From the NCBI RefSeq assembly GCF_001659985.1, contig NZ_LYCS01000003.1, forward strand, positions 1 to 64,000: 64,000 nt of DNA, given 5' to 3'. Position numbers and translations under genes: made by a program. The notes beneath the pieces were generated by a model. The model was not told the origin of the DNA and ran no database searches. It saw only the letters and a list, made by a program, of their open reading frames with translations. Every line of letters starts with the position of its first letter. Position 1 is the first letter of the stretch. The DNA comes from Oceanobacillus sp. Castelsardo (lineage in GTDB: Bacteria > Bacillota > Bacilli > Bacillales > Amphibacillaceae). Below, piece after piece: positions 33,147 to 41,487 of this stretch.

Positions 33147-36100
33147 TTATTCTTCTACCGTCTTTTTCTTTTTTCTTCTCGTAAACTTCGCTGTGAAGTT
33201 ATCTAAAATAATATAAATAACCGGTACGAAGAATAATGTAAATAGAGTCGAAGCACTTAAACCAAAGATTATCGTAACTGCAAGTGGTTGCTGCATTTCA
33301 GCTCCTTCACCGAGTGCTAATCCTAATGGTATCATAGCAAGCACGGTTGTAAGAGTAGTCATTAAAATTGGTCGTAGCCTACTGCGGCCGGCCTCGACAA
33401 TTGCTTTATTTCTTGTCATTCCTCGTCTTCTTAAGATATTAATATAGTCTACCAGAACGATAGAGTTGTTCACTACGATACCAGCGAGCATGATGATACC
33501 GATAAATGCCGGAATACTTAATGGCAGTCCTGTTATTAAAAATCCTATAATTACCCCGATTACCGTGGTCGGCAATGCGAACATAATGATGAATGGGAAT
33601 AGGAAGTTTTCAAATTGAACAGCCATGACCGCGTACACTAGGAATATGGCAAAAATGAGCGCTAATGCCAGTTGCCCAAATGCTTCTACCATATCTTCCG
33701 CTTGCCCGCCGATAGAATAACTATATCCTTCAGGGAAGTTCATCGCACCTAGTTTTGCATCGATATCTTGCATGACACTTGCAAGATCACGGCCTACGAG
33801 GGCACTAGATACATTCATTTGTGGTTGTTGGTTTTCCCTTTGTAATGTAGCCGGTCCTTGTACTTCCTCAAAGGATGCTACTTCTTCTAATGGAATGACT
33901 CCACCGTTCGTTGACTGAACGTTCATGTCTTTAATGTCATTAATCGTTGAGCGTCTTTCCTCTGGATAAATTAACGTAACGTCAATCTCTTTTCCAGCCT
34001 CACGATATCGTGTTGCAATTTGTCCGTTAAACTGTAATTGGATTTGACCAGTCACTTGTGATGGAGTTAACCCATACATAGCAGCTTTGTTTTCATCGAC
34101 ATGGATTTCCATATGTGGGATTCCATCTGATGCACTTGATGTAGGGTTAAAGACCCCATCTACCGTTGAAATTTCATGGGCTACTTGTTCAGACAGATCA
34201 CGTAAAACATCATGTTCTGGACCATTTAAAATAATCTGAACGGGGTCCCCCATACTCATACTTACTCCGCCATCCATTGCACTTGCGGTTATTTCAGCAC
34301 CAGGGATTTTTTGTAATTCTTCATCCATATTTTGCACAATTTCAGTCGTAGATTTCGTTCTTTCACTGGCGGGGGTGAGCATTAACGTATAACTCGCACC
34401 ACCATTCGATCCACCAGCTCCCATCATTCCACCTGATGAACTAACGATGACATAACTTACATCTAAAACTTCATCGTATCCTGCTAGTACTTCATTAACT
34501 TGTTCCACAATCTCATAAGTGTTCTCAAATTTTGTTCCCGGCTCTGTTTCCACGTTAATCATTGCTTGCCCTTGATCAGATGACGGAATAAACTCCGCTC
34601 CTACCAGAGGAATAAGTACTAAACTTCCAACAATCATTAAGGTAACAACGATAACACTTGTTTTACGATATTTCATTACTTTCTTTAGAGCCTTACTGTA
34701 TTTGTCTCGTAACCAGTCTAAGAATCTATCAAACCAGTATCTGCGCCCTTTATCTTCCATTGCTTTTGCTAAAAGTTTAGAAGATAACATTGGCACTAAT
34801 GTAATTGCGACAACTAATGATGCAATAAGAGAAAAGGCAACTGTCATTCCAAGTGGCATGAACAAGTCTGCTGCGATTCCATCTACAAAAACCATAGGTA
34901 AAAATACGACAATCGTTGTTGTTGTTGATGCAATAACTGCTGGAGCTAACTCTGACGCACCTTTAATCGCGGCATCTTTCAAACTTTCTCCATTTTTTCG
35001 ATACGTATAAATGTTTTCTAAAATAACAATCGAGCTATCTACCATCATCCCAATTCCAAGCGCTAATCCACCTAACGTCAGGACGTTTAATGTATATCCT
35101 GTAAAGTACATGAGCGCAAAGGTAGAGATAAGCGCAATTGGAATCGATAGTCCGATAACAAAGGTTGCACGAATGCTCTTCAGGAATAGTAATAGGATAA
35201 AGAAGGAAATGACGCCACCGATAATAATATTGGATAAGACACTATCTACTGACATTTGAATGAACTCTGATGTATCGATAATGACATCTAAATTTACATC
35301 ATCCCCAAGTTCAGCTTGAATCTTTTCCAAGTTTTTCTGTACGGTATCTGCAACCGCTACTGTATTTGCATCGGTTTGCTTCATAATGGATAAAACTATT
35401 GACTCTTTCCCATTTACTATCGAAGCTGAACTCTCTTCTTTATATGTATCTTTGACTTCAGCAACGTCTTCTACATGAAGGACGGCTCCTGACTCGGTTT
35501 GAATGACCGTTTCACGAATATCATCTATCGAATCAAATTCGCCTGTCACCCGTAACTGCAAGTCTTTATTTCCTTTATCCACCGTACCAACCGAAGCAGA
35601 TTGATTACTTTCCCCGAGTGCTTGCTGAATCATTTGTGTGGAAACACCATATTGTTGTAATTTGGCTGGATCAACTACTAACTGTATTTCTCGAACCTTT
35701 GCCCCTTCTACTGTTACAGAAGCAACTCCTTCTTGTCTTTCAAGGAAAGGGACAATTTGATTATCTGCAAGCTCCGTTAATGTTGCAGCGTCTTTCCCCG
35801 TTAAACCGATATACATAACGGGCATTGCCTCAGGGCTGAAGCGTAGAATACTTGGATCCCCTGCTTGTTCTGGAAGCATCCCTTTAATTTGGTCGATTTT
35901 TTCCCGAACATCAAGCATGGCCTGGTCGAGATCGGTTCCATTCTTAAACATCATCATAACAAGCGATGCACCGGATTGTGATTGAGATTGAACGGTGTCT
36001 ATCCCCTCAACAGTACTAACTGCTGATTCGACTGGGCGAGAGATTAAATTCTCTACATCCTCTGGTGCTGCATCTTCATAATTGGTTGCCACTACAGCGA

Positions 36101-36230
36101 TTGGTAGTTCAATCTCTGGAAAAAGATCGACCGCCAAGTTTCGGACAGAAACAAAACCTAATGCTATAATGGCAAGCACAATCATAATGACACCGACAGG
36201 ACGATTTACGGAAGTTTTTATTAATTTCAC
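33147..36230 (-). CDS. RND-family efflux transporter (SwrC/AcrB-like)
   Basis: 1027 residues with the RND layout: N-terminal helix and large outer loop, helices including GGLALGIGMMVDSSIVILENIY (broken here as GGLALGIGMM and VDSSIVILEN), a second outer loop, and a C-terminal helix bundle with GIVVNNSIVLVDYIN. The closest well-known relative is B. subtilis SwrC, a multidrug and surfactant exporter needed for swarming. Proton-driven export of amphipathic compounds is expected. It lies 3 bp after the adaptor lipoprotein gene and forms a two-gene unit with it. The substrate is not evident from sequence. Confidence 0.9.
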   Translation of the reverse strand: MKLIKTSVNRPVGVIMIVLAIIALGFVSVRNLAVDLFPEIELPIAVVATNYEDAAPEDVENLISRPVESAVSTVEGIDTVQSQSQSGASLVMMMFKNGTDLDQAMLDVREKIDQIKGMLPEQAGDPSILRFSPEAMPVMYIGLTGKDAATLTELADNQIVPFLERQEGVASVTVEGAKVREIQLVVDPAKLQQYGVSTQMIQQALGESNQSASVGTVDKGNKDLQLRVTGEFDSIDDIRETVIQTESGAVLHVEDVAEVKDTYKEESSASIVNGKESIVLSIMKQTDANTVAVADTVQKNLEKIQAELGDDVNLDVIIDTSEFIQMSVDSVLSNIIIGGVISFFILLLFLKSIRATFVIGLSIPIALISTFALMYFTGYTLNVLTLGGLALGIGMMVDSSIVILENIYTYRKNGESLKDAAIKGASELAPAVIASTTTTIVVFLPMVFVDGIAADLFMPLGMTVAFSLIASLVVAITLVPMLSSKLLAKAMEDKGRRYWFDRFLDWLRDKYSKALKKVMKYRKTSVIVVTLMIVGSLVLIPLVGAEFIPSSDQGQAMINVETEPGTKFENTYEIVEQVNEVLAGYDEVLDVSYVIVSSSGGMMGAGGSNGGASYTLMLTPASERTKSTTEIVQNMDEELQKIPGAEITASAMDGGVSMSMGDPVQIILNGPEHDVLRDLSEQVAHEISTVDGVFNPTSSASDGIPHMEIHVDENKAAMYGLTPSQVTGQIQLQFNGQIATRYREAGKEIDVTLIYPEERRSTINDIKDMNVQSTNGGVIPLEEVASFEEVQGPATLQRENQQPQMNVSSALVGRDLASVMQDIDAKLGAMNFPEGYSYSIGGQAEDMVEAFGQLALALIFAIFLVYAVMAVQFENFLFPFIIMFALPTTVIGVIIGFLITGLPLSIPAFIGIIMLAGIVVNNSIVLVDYINILRRRGMTRNKAIVEAGRSRLRPILMTTLTTVLAMIPLGLALGEGAEMQQPLAVTIIFGLSASTLFTLFFVPVIYIILDNFTAKFTRRKKKKTVEE

Positions 36231-36233
36231 GAT

Positions 36234-37106
36234 TTACTCGCCTCCTGTAACGTTCACTTCAGCGCCATCGGTTAATGTTAACTGTCCCGTCGTAACAACT
36301 AGTTCTCCTGCCTTCACTTTACCTTCTATAGCAGTAACATCTGACTCCGTTTCTAACACTTTTATTTCTTGTTTGGTTGCTACATTATCTTTTACAATAA
36401 AAATAAAACTCTTATTTTCTTCACTCACAACGGCTGAAGTAGGAACTAGAATAGCAGATTCCATTTTCTTTTCGGGTATACGAATATCAGCAACAACCCC
36501 AGGTAAAATCTCTCTCTCTTCATTATCCACTGTTGCGATAACAGAATATAATCCTGTTTCATTCGGAAGTGTACCTACATTTGTAACCTTTGCTTCGTAT
36601 TCTTCACCCTCAACAAATACGTCTACTTTGTCTTCTTCAGAAATGAAAGACAACAACTGTTCAGTTACGGAAAATTCAATTTTCACCGTGTCAAGATCTG
36701 CAACCATAGCAACCGGTTCTTCTGGGTCCACCATATCTCCTTTATTCACTAAAAGGTTAATGACTTCCCCATCTGTTGTCGAGCGAACATTTTGGTTTCC
36801 AGCTGCTGTGGAGATTTTGATAATAATATTATCATCTTTCACTTTTTCTCCATTTTCCACTCGTACTTCTTTTACTTCACCAGGTGCTTGAGCCATAACC
36901 GGCGCAGCATGATTCGGTGCAGTACGGCCATAAATTGACTTTTCAATAACTAAATCCTTTTCTACAGCTTCTTTCGCTTCTACTGCCACAACTCTTTCTT
37001 CTTGTTCTTCGTCTGCTGCGTTTTCATTACTCTCCGTACATGCCGCAAGTAATGAAACGATTAGTACGAAGAAAATTCCTAAAATAACCTTTTTCATCCC
37101 TCTCAT
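36234..37106 (-). CDS. Lipoprotein periplasmic-adaptor (HlyD/MFP) of the RND pump
   Basis: 290 residues. The signal peptide ends in lipobox SLLAACTES. The rest is a membrane-fusion-protein fold: lipoyl-like halves (GEVKEVRVENGEKVKDD and DGEVINLLVNKGDMVDPEE), a beta-barrel domain and a C-terminal proximal domain (GELVVTTGQLTLTDGAEV). Two starts are possible; the ATG at 37106 is very close to AAGGGGG, so the ATG at 37097 is equally likely. It should be lipid-anchored outside the membrane and couple to the RND pump. Confidence 0.88.
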   Translation of the reverse strand: MRGMKKVILGIFFVLIVSLLAACTESNENAADEEQEERVVAVEAKEAVEKDLVIEKSIYGRTAPNHAAPVMAQAPGEVKEVRVENGEKVKDDNIIIKISTAAGNQNVRSTTDGEVINLLVNKGDMVDPEEPVAMVADLDTVKIEFSVTEQLLSFISEEDKVDVFVEGEEYEAKVTNVGTLPNETGLYSVIATVDNEEREILPGVVADIRIPEKKMESAILVPTSAVVSEENKSFIFIVKDNVATKQEIKVLETESDVTAIEGKVKAGELVVTTGQLTLTDGAEVNVTGGE

Positions 37107-37151
37107 TTCCCCCTTCTCGTTCTTCTTTTTTCTATGTACAAATTGCTATAT

Positions 37152-37178
37152 TTATTCATTTTTAAATGTAATTCCCAT
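37152..37178 (-). CDS. Possible 8-codon leader peptide upstream of the efflux pair
   Basis: A strong ribosome site AAGGAGGT precedes ATG and a frame of eight codons (MGITFKNE, then TAA), ending 45 bp before the adaptor gene. The ribosome site is better than that of the adaptor gene itself. It could be a translated leader controlling the pump, or chance. Confidence 0.3.
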   Translation of the reverse strand: MGITFKNE

Positions 37179-37306
37179 ACATACCTCCTTATTATCTCAC
37201 TTTCTGATTCAGCGTTCCACCATGGCGGTTTGAAATTTTTGACATTTTAAAATAAGGATATGTATCCTCTCTTTGGCACATAAAAAAGTATAAATTATCT
37301 TATCGT

Positions 37307-37350
37307 GCATAAACACAACTAAGGCATTCACAGACTAAGCGAATGCCAAG
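37307..37350 (-). repeat. Dispersed element D1
   Basis: On the minus strand GGCATTCGCTTAG...GTGAATGCCTTAGTTG, then TTTATGCA and downstream AATTTATACTTT. This matches the element in the atp operon at 59.7 kb nearly base for base at its core. It forms a GGCATTC/GAATGCC hairpin. The remaining sequence in 37179-37450 is AT-rich without a gene. Confidence 0.65.
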
Positions 37351-37450
37351 TTTACTAATAGTACGATTAAGATTTCATTATGTTTCACTTTTTATTTTTA
37401 AATTTACTTTTTTAATCCCCAAAATCAACTAAAGATGCAAATATGACGAC

Positions 37451-37948
37451 TCACCAAAGCTTTGGTCCATGCCCAAATAACGTATACCGGTTAAAATGGA
37501 CGATCACTTGACTTGCACGCTTATATTGGCGGTCGAACACAGCGGCTGTTGATGGAATAAGTTCACTCGTTCCATCATGAAAGAAAACCAATGTTTGTTC
37601 ATCGGTATTCCTATACTGTTTAATTTGGTGATATGCAATCCATACGCAGTTTTTGTTTCTTGTAGAAGCTGTTGGGATGAAGTAAATACCTGACTGAGGG
37701 TTGATTGGAATAGGGATCTTACTAGAGGATTTTAAAATTTCTCCTACGACTTCTCTTCTGCCATTTAACGTAGAACCAAATCGCTTACAATTATAATCGA
37801 TAATTTGCTCGGGTTTATACGGGGAATAACTTTTATCATCGTCCGTTGTTTGATTTTCTTCAATAATACAAGAACGATAATATGCAGAATCCTCCTCTAC
37901 TATCATTTTTGTATCTTTTGTTACCGTGTAGTACGGTGCTTTCACCAT
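37451..37948 (-). CDS. comK: Competence transcription factor ComK, short form
   Basis: 165 residues from the ATG at 37948, chosen for its perfect AGGAGG; a longer frame starts inside the upstream terminator and is rejected. ComK signature segments are present: IDYNCKRFGSTLNGRREVV, INPQSGIYFIPTASTRNKN, CVWIAYHQIK and LIPSTAAVFDRQYKRA. B. subtilis ComK (192 residues) has a longer C-terminus, the part involved in degradation and full activation, which is missing here. It should bind K-boxes and activate DNA-uptake genes. Single gene with its own promoter, and a palindrome over the -35 region. Confidence 0.88.
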   Translation of the reverse strand: MVKAPYYTVTKDTKMIVEEDSAYYRSCIIEENQTTDDDKSYSPYKPEQIIDYNCKRFGSTLNGRREVVGEILKSSSKIPIPINPQSGIYFIPTASTRNKNCVWIAYHQIKQYRNTDEQTLVFFHDGTSELIPSTAAVFDRQYKRASQVIVHFNRYTLFGHGPKLW

Positions 37949-37982
37949 GTATATCCTCCTAACATTATTCAATTTCTTCATT

Positions 37983-38036
37983 ATTGTACTATATAATTGG
38001 AAAATTTCAATAAAATAGGCAGCAATTTTATTGAAA
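37983..38036 (-). promoter_or_regulatory. comK promoter with 12-bp perfect palindrome over the -35
   Basis: On the minus strand -35 TTGAAA (38010-38005), 16-bp spacer, -10 TACAAT (37988-37983), about 35 bp from the start codon. TTTCAATAAAAT and its exact inverse ATTTTATTGAAA (38005-38016 and 38025-38036, 8-bp spacer) overlap the -35, which is the usual place for a repressor operator. It does not contain the AAAAN5TTTT spacing of a K-box. Confidence 0.6.
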
Positions 38037-38039
38037 CAG

Positions 38040-38073
38040 AAGAAAAAACAGAACAACGTTAAAGTTGCTCTGT
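38040..38073 (-). terminator. Intrinsic terminator after the acidic lipoprotein
   Basis: CAGAGCAAC / GTTGTTCTG stem with a 6-nt loop, followed by TTTTTT on the minus strand, 14 bp beyond the stop codon. Confidence 0.85.
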
Positions 38074-38086
38074 TTCACTAAATGTA

Positions 38087-38431
38087 TTATTGATTGTCTC
38101 TGTTGTCTTTATCATCTTTGTTGTTAAGGTTTGGATCATCATTTTGGTTATCTAACCCATTATCATCAGTTTGATTATCTAAACCATTATCTTCCGCTGG
38201 ATTATCGTTTCCATTATCATCTTCTTGATTCAACGGAGCCTCGTCTTCATCCGTTAATGGAGCTTCATCATCCATTGGATCTTCTGCTGGTGCTTCATCC
38301 ATTTGGTTGTTATCATCTTCTACTGGCACGTCATCATCGATTGGATCATTATCATCATTATTACCACATGCCGCAACAAGCGATAAAGCCAGAATTGGTG
38401 CACCAAGCTTAATTAAAAATTTCTTCGTCAT
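38087..38431 (-). CDS. Small acidic Asp/Asn-rich lipoprotein
   Basis: 114 residues from the ATG at 38431, preceded by AAAGGAGG. Signal peptide MTKKFLIKLGAPILALSL with lipobox VAACG; the mature part is almost wholly Asp, Asn, Glu, Gln and Pro, with a repeated DDNGLDNQ motif. The low-complexity acidic tail suggests a flexible, perhaps Ca2+-binding or wall-associated surface peptide; acidic composition is also usual in halotolerant species. No family recognised. Confidence 0.75.
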   Translation of the reverse strand: MTKKFLIKLGAPILALSLVAACGNNDDNDPIDDDVPVEDDNNQMDEAPAEDPMDDEAPLTDEDEAPLNQEDDNGNDNPAEDNGLDNQTDDNGLDNQNDDPNLNNKDDKDNRDNQ

Positions 38432-38565
38432 AAATGTTCCTCCTTTTTCTAGTCTCGAGTTTAGGATTACCATTTATGACAAAATCATTCATTTTTTTAC
38501 CATTTTTTTAAAAAAATTATTTAATCACGTCTTAACTAGCAGGAAGACCTCCACTGATTGAAGAT

Positions 38566-38988
38566 TCACTTTATCGCAAAGGTGATTTCTGCTTCACAAG
38601 CTATTTCACCGTCAACTGTAGCGATTCCTTTTCCTTTTCCAATCGGTCCCTTCATTCTTGTAATTTCTATTTCTAGTTTTAACTGATCTCCTGGACGCAC
38701 TTGACGTTTAAAACGGCATTTGTCCACACCAGCCAAGAAGCCAATCTTCCCTTTATTTTCTTCCTTGCCAAGTACCGCAATTGCTCCTACTTGTGCTAAT
38801 GCTTCGATAATAAGAACTCCAGGCATTACCGCATATTGTGGAAAATGTCCTTGAAAAAACGGTTCATTCATCGTTACATTTTTTAAGCCGACAACACGTT
38901 TACCTTCTTCCATTTCAGTAACTTTATCCACTAATAAAAACGGATAGCGATGTGGGATGGTTTCTTTTATTTGTTCTATTTCCATCAT
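38566..38988 (-). CDS. fabZ: (3R)-hydroxyacyl-ACP dehydratase
   Basis: 140 residues, full-length hotdog fold. Family signature HRYPFLLVD and the active-site helix [19 protein letters not shown], with catalytic H48 and E62. It dehydrates 3-hydroxyacyl-ACP in fatty-acid elongation. AAGGAG is 8 nt before the first of two ATG codons, which fixes the start. Its place next to flhO/flhP matches the B. subtilis ywpB locus. Confidence 0.95.
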   Translation of the reverse strand: MMEIEQIKETIPHRYPFLLVDKVTEMEEGKRVVGLKNVTMNEPFFQGHFPQYAVMPGVLIIEALAQVGAIAVLGKEENKGKIGFLAGVDKCRFKRQVRPGDQLKLEIEITRMKGPIGKGKGIATVDGEIACEAEITFAIK

Positions 38989-39074
38989 GATACTAGCTCC
39001 TTTTTAAACACGCATTTTTAGTAAAAATAAGTCTTGTCGTTATTATAACAAAATTCCCAAGTGAAACGAATTGG

Positions 39075-39117
39075 AAAATAAAAATAGCACTCCATCCCAT
39101 GATGAAATGCTAATTCT
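39075..39117 (-). terminator. Intrinsic terminator after the EpuA-like gene
   Basis: AGCATTTCATC / GATGGAGTGCT stem on the minus strand followed by ATTTTTATTTT, right after the stop codon. Confidence 0.75.
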
Positions 39118-39120
39118 TCC

Positions 39121-39462
39121 CTATTTCGGTTCCATAACAATATCTATCAAGTGTTGCCAGGTGTCGACTTTTAAGGCATCAATTGGGTTACCGTCGCCTA
39201 GAACACCATAACCTACCATTAATCCTACTACAAGAGCTGTTAAAGCGAGTGAAAGCACGACAATAATACGTAGCCAAATCGGGAACATTCTCCGTCTTGG
39301 GCGCTCGAACTTCAGAAATTTATTCTGTTTCTTTTGTTCTTTATGTTGCTTTCTTGTTTCCGCATTATTCTTCTGAGGTTTCTTTTCGGCTGTGTTCTTT
39401 TTCTCTTTCTGCTCTTTAGTTGTAGGATTTTCAGCAACTTTTTCTAACTGTTCTGTTGACAT
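39121..39462 (-). CDS. EpuA-like membrane protein (annotated in databases as RNA polymerase subunit beta)
   Basis: 113 residues: a strongly charged Lys/Glu/Gln N-terminal half, then RRRMFPIWLRIIVVLSLA, one transmembrane helix (about 65-85) and the family ending VGYGVLGDGNPIDALK...TWQHLIDIV. This is the EpuA family (PF11772), commonly mislabelled DNA-directed RNA polymerase subunit beta. Its function is not established. It sits downstream of the flhO-flhP genes and has its own terminator. Confidence 0.82.
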   Translation of the reverse strand: MSTEQLEKVAENPTTKEQKEKKNTAEKKPQKNNAETRKQHKEQKKQNKFLKFERPRRRMFPIWLRIIVVLSLALTALVVGLMVGYGVLGDGNPIDALKVDTWQHLIDIVMEPK

Positions 39463-39763
39463 ATTCGTAACTCCTCAATCCTGACAATCGCGTCCGTTCT
39501 ATATATTAAATGTTATTCAAACAAGCTAATAAAAATACCTATTAAATTTCATTTTATATATAAAATATTATCACAGGATAGCACTGTATATCTAGAACTA
39601 TTTTAATAACAATTGAAAAAGGAAAAAATCCAGCTTCATCCATAGGGCCCACAACCGGTATACACTTCGCTTCAAGGATATTTACAGGACTCTTTTGAGT
39701 TGTTTACTAGCTAATTTCCCCCCAAAAAAGCTTTGTGTATACAAGTTGCTTCGTATAAAACGT
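39463..39763. other. Intergenic region between flhP and the EpuA-like gene
   Basis: About 300 bp, AT-rich. No gene, tandem repeat or convincing terminator was found; a short AAGC/GCTT inverted sequence before a T run near 39725-39740 might stop flhP transcription weakly. Confidence 0.4.
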
Positions 39764-40597
39764 TTAAGACCGCAATCCATTCACAAGTCCCATCATTTGA
39801 TCTGACATGGAAATGGTGCGGGAATTAAATTGATAAGAGCGTTGGGTAAGGATTAAGTCTGACATTTGTTGGGATATATCTACATTGGATTGCTCTAGAG
39901 CATTGCTTTGGATTAGTTTCGTCTGTGTTTGGACGTCCTGAATAATATCCGCAAGATTATAATCGAGCTCTTCTAGATTCGGTAAGCGGAACATATTTTG
40001 TCCTGCTGCCTCTAATACATTGGGACGAATTGCTTCCACTATATCGATTGTCCCTACTACTTCCACAAAACTTCCACGCTCCACGACAACTTGTCCATTG
40101 TCACGAATGGAAATGGAATCAAAACCATCTGCAAAAGTGATTGGACCATTTTCGCCAAGAACGGGATTTCCATTTTTTGTCGTCAATGTTACGGACTGTT
40201 CATCCGTACCTGGACTTAAGTAAAAAGCCCCATCACGAGTATACATCGTTTCCGTTTCCCCATTATTTGTAACTTGGATTTGGAAAAGCGCATTTTTATT
40301 TAATAAAGCAGTATCTAAAGACCGGTCGGATGAAACAATTGATCCTTGGTCCAAATTTAAAGTGGTCGCACCTAATCCAGCACCTGAGCCAATTCGAATA
40401 CCATCAGGAGTTAGACGTTGTTCTCCATTGTCCGGATTATTTAAATTATCAATCTGTTGGTAAAGCAAGGAGGAAAATTCAGCTCCACGAGATTTGTATC
40501 CTGTTGTTTGGCTATTTGCGATATTATTCCCAACGATGTCCAACTTGTTTTGTAATTGATTCATCGTTACTGCTGCTTGTATCATCATACGAGACAT
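39764..40597 (-). CDS. flhP: Flagellar hook-basal body protein FlhP
   Basis: 277 residues, FlgG/rod family. The N-terminal rod signature LDIVGNNIANSQTTGYKSRG and the C-terminal heptad-containing SNVDISQQMSDLILTQRSYQFNSRTI helix are both present (written in parts). FlhP with FlhO makes up the distal rod of the Gram-positive flagellum. TAGGAGGG precedes the ATG. It follows flhO after a terminator-like hairpin. Confidence 0.9.
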   Translation of the reverse strand: MSRMMIQAAVTMNQLQNKLDIVGNNIANSQTTGYKSRGAEFSSLLYQQIDNLNNPDNGEQRLTPDGIRIGSGAGLGATTLNLDQGSIVSSDRSLDTALLNKNALFQIQVTNNGETETMYTRDGAFYLSPGTDEQSVTLTTKNGNPVLGENGPITFADGFDSISIRDNGQVVVERGSFVEVVGTIDIVEAIRPNVLEAAGQNMFRLPNLEELDYNLADIIQDVQTQTKLIQSNALEQSNVDISQQMSDLILTQRSYQFNSRTISMSDQMMGLVNGLRS

Positions 40598-40621
40598 TAA
40601 AATTCCCTCCTAAAAGTCGTT

Positions 40622-40662
40622 CAAAAAATCCGGTGAAAAGACACTCCTAGATTTCACCGGTC
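40622..40662 (-). terminator. Terminator-like hairpin between flhO and flhP
   Basis: CCGGTGAAA / TTTCACCGG, 9-bp perfect stem, followed on the minus strand by ATTTTTTG. It sits 9 nt after the flhO stop and 30 nt before the flhP start, so it may attenuate flhP relative to flhO. Confidence 0.7.
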
Positions 40663-40663
40663 A

Positions 40664-41464
40664 TTAGATTCTTCCTATTTCACTAACCGCTTTTCCCATG
40701 CTTTCATCATAAGCCTTTAATACCCGCTGATTTGTTTCAAATAAACGATAGGCATTCATCATTTCCGTCATCGTCTGTACGGCATCCACATTCGAACCTT
40801 CAAGGAATCCTTGTTTCATTGTAAAATTAGCGTTAGCAGGAACAGCCCCCGCTTCCCCATTAAACAAGTCATTACCCTCTTTTGCCATATCTAGTACATT
40901 AGCTGTATAAGCAATGCCTAATGGAACATACTGTGTATTCGTTTCAATTACTCCATCTGGCGTAACCGAAAATTCCGTACCGTCAATCTGAATCGGATTC
41001 CCTGTTTGATCTAAAACATAATACCCTTGACCCGTTACAAGATATCCTTCACCATCTAACGTAAAGTTACCATTTCTTGTATATCGAACGTCACCCGCTT
41101 CATTTTGTACTGTAAAAAACAATGCTCCATTGTCATCAGGAACGTCACCTTGAACAATGGCTAAATCCGTCTGAAGTTTCGTTTCGCGAATATCGCCTTG
41201 CTGAAAGTTGGGTATCGTTTCTTGCACATATACTCCAGTATTTAATGACCCGATAGGTTTTGTCGTTCCTATCTTGGAGCCATTTTTCACAGGTGTTTGT
41301 TGTGAGCTTATTTGTTGCATCAGAAGCTCTGGAAAAGCCCGCATTGTCGCTTGATCTGCTTTATATCCTGGAGTATTTGAATTTGCTATATTGTTTGCTA
41401 ACGTCTCTTGTGCACGTTGTTGGGCTAGCATCCCACTCGCAGCCGTATAAAAGCCTCTTAACAT
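40664..41464 (-). CDS. flhO: Flagellar hook-basal body protein FlhO
   Basis: 266 residues. Rod-protein N-terminus MLRGFYTAASGMLAQQRAQE with NNIANSNTPGYKA, and C-terminal NVDAVQTMTEMMNAYRLFE. The pair flhO-flhP directly after mbl is the Bacillus arrangement. It forms part of the flagellar rod outside the membrane. RBS TTTGGAGGCG precedes the ATG; 23 bp separate it from the mbl stop. Confidence 0.9.
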   Translation of the reverse strand: MLRGFYTAASGMLAQQRAQETLANNIANSNTPGYKADQATMRAFPELLMQQISSQQTPVKNGSKIGTTKPIGSLNTGVYVQETIPNFQQGDIRETKLQTDLAIVQGDVPDDNGALFFTVQNEAGDVRYTRNGNFTLDGEGYLVTGQGYYVLDQTGNPIQIDGTEFSVTPDGVIETNTQYVPLGIAYTANVLDMAKEGNDLFNGEAGAVPANANFTMKQGFLEGSNVDAVQTMTEMMNAYRLFETNQRVLKAYDESMGKAVSEIGRI

Positions 41465-41487
41465 CTAAATCGCCTCCAAATAAGGGC

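Noticed and set aside
39121-39462. RNA polymerase beta subunit
   Set aside because: The database label for this family is misleading. The protein is a 113-residue single-helix membrane protein with no RpoB sequence.
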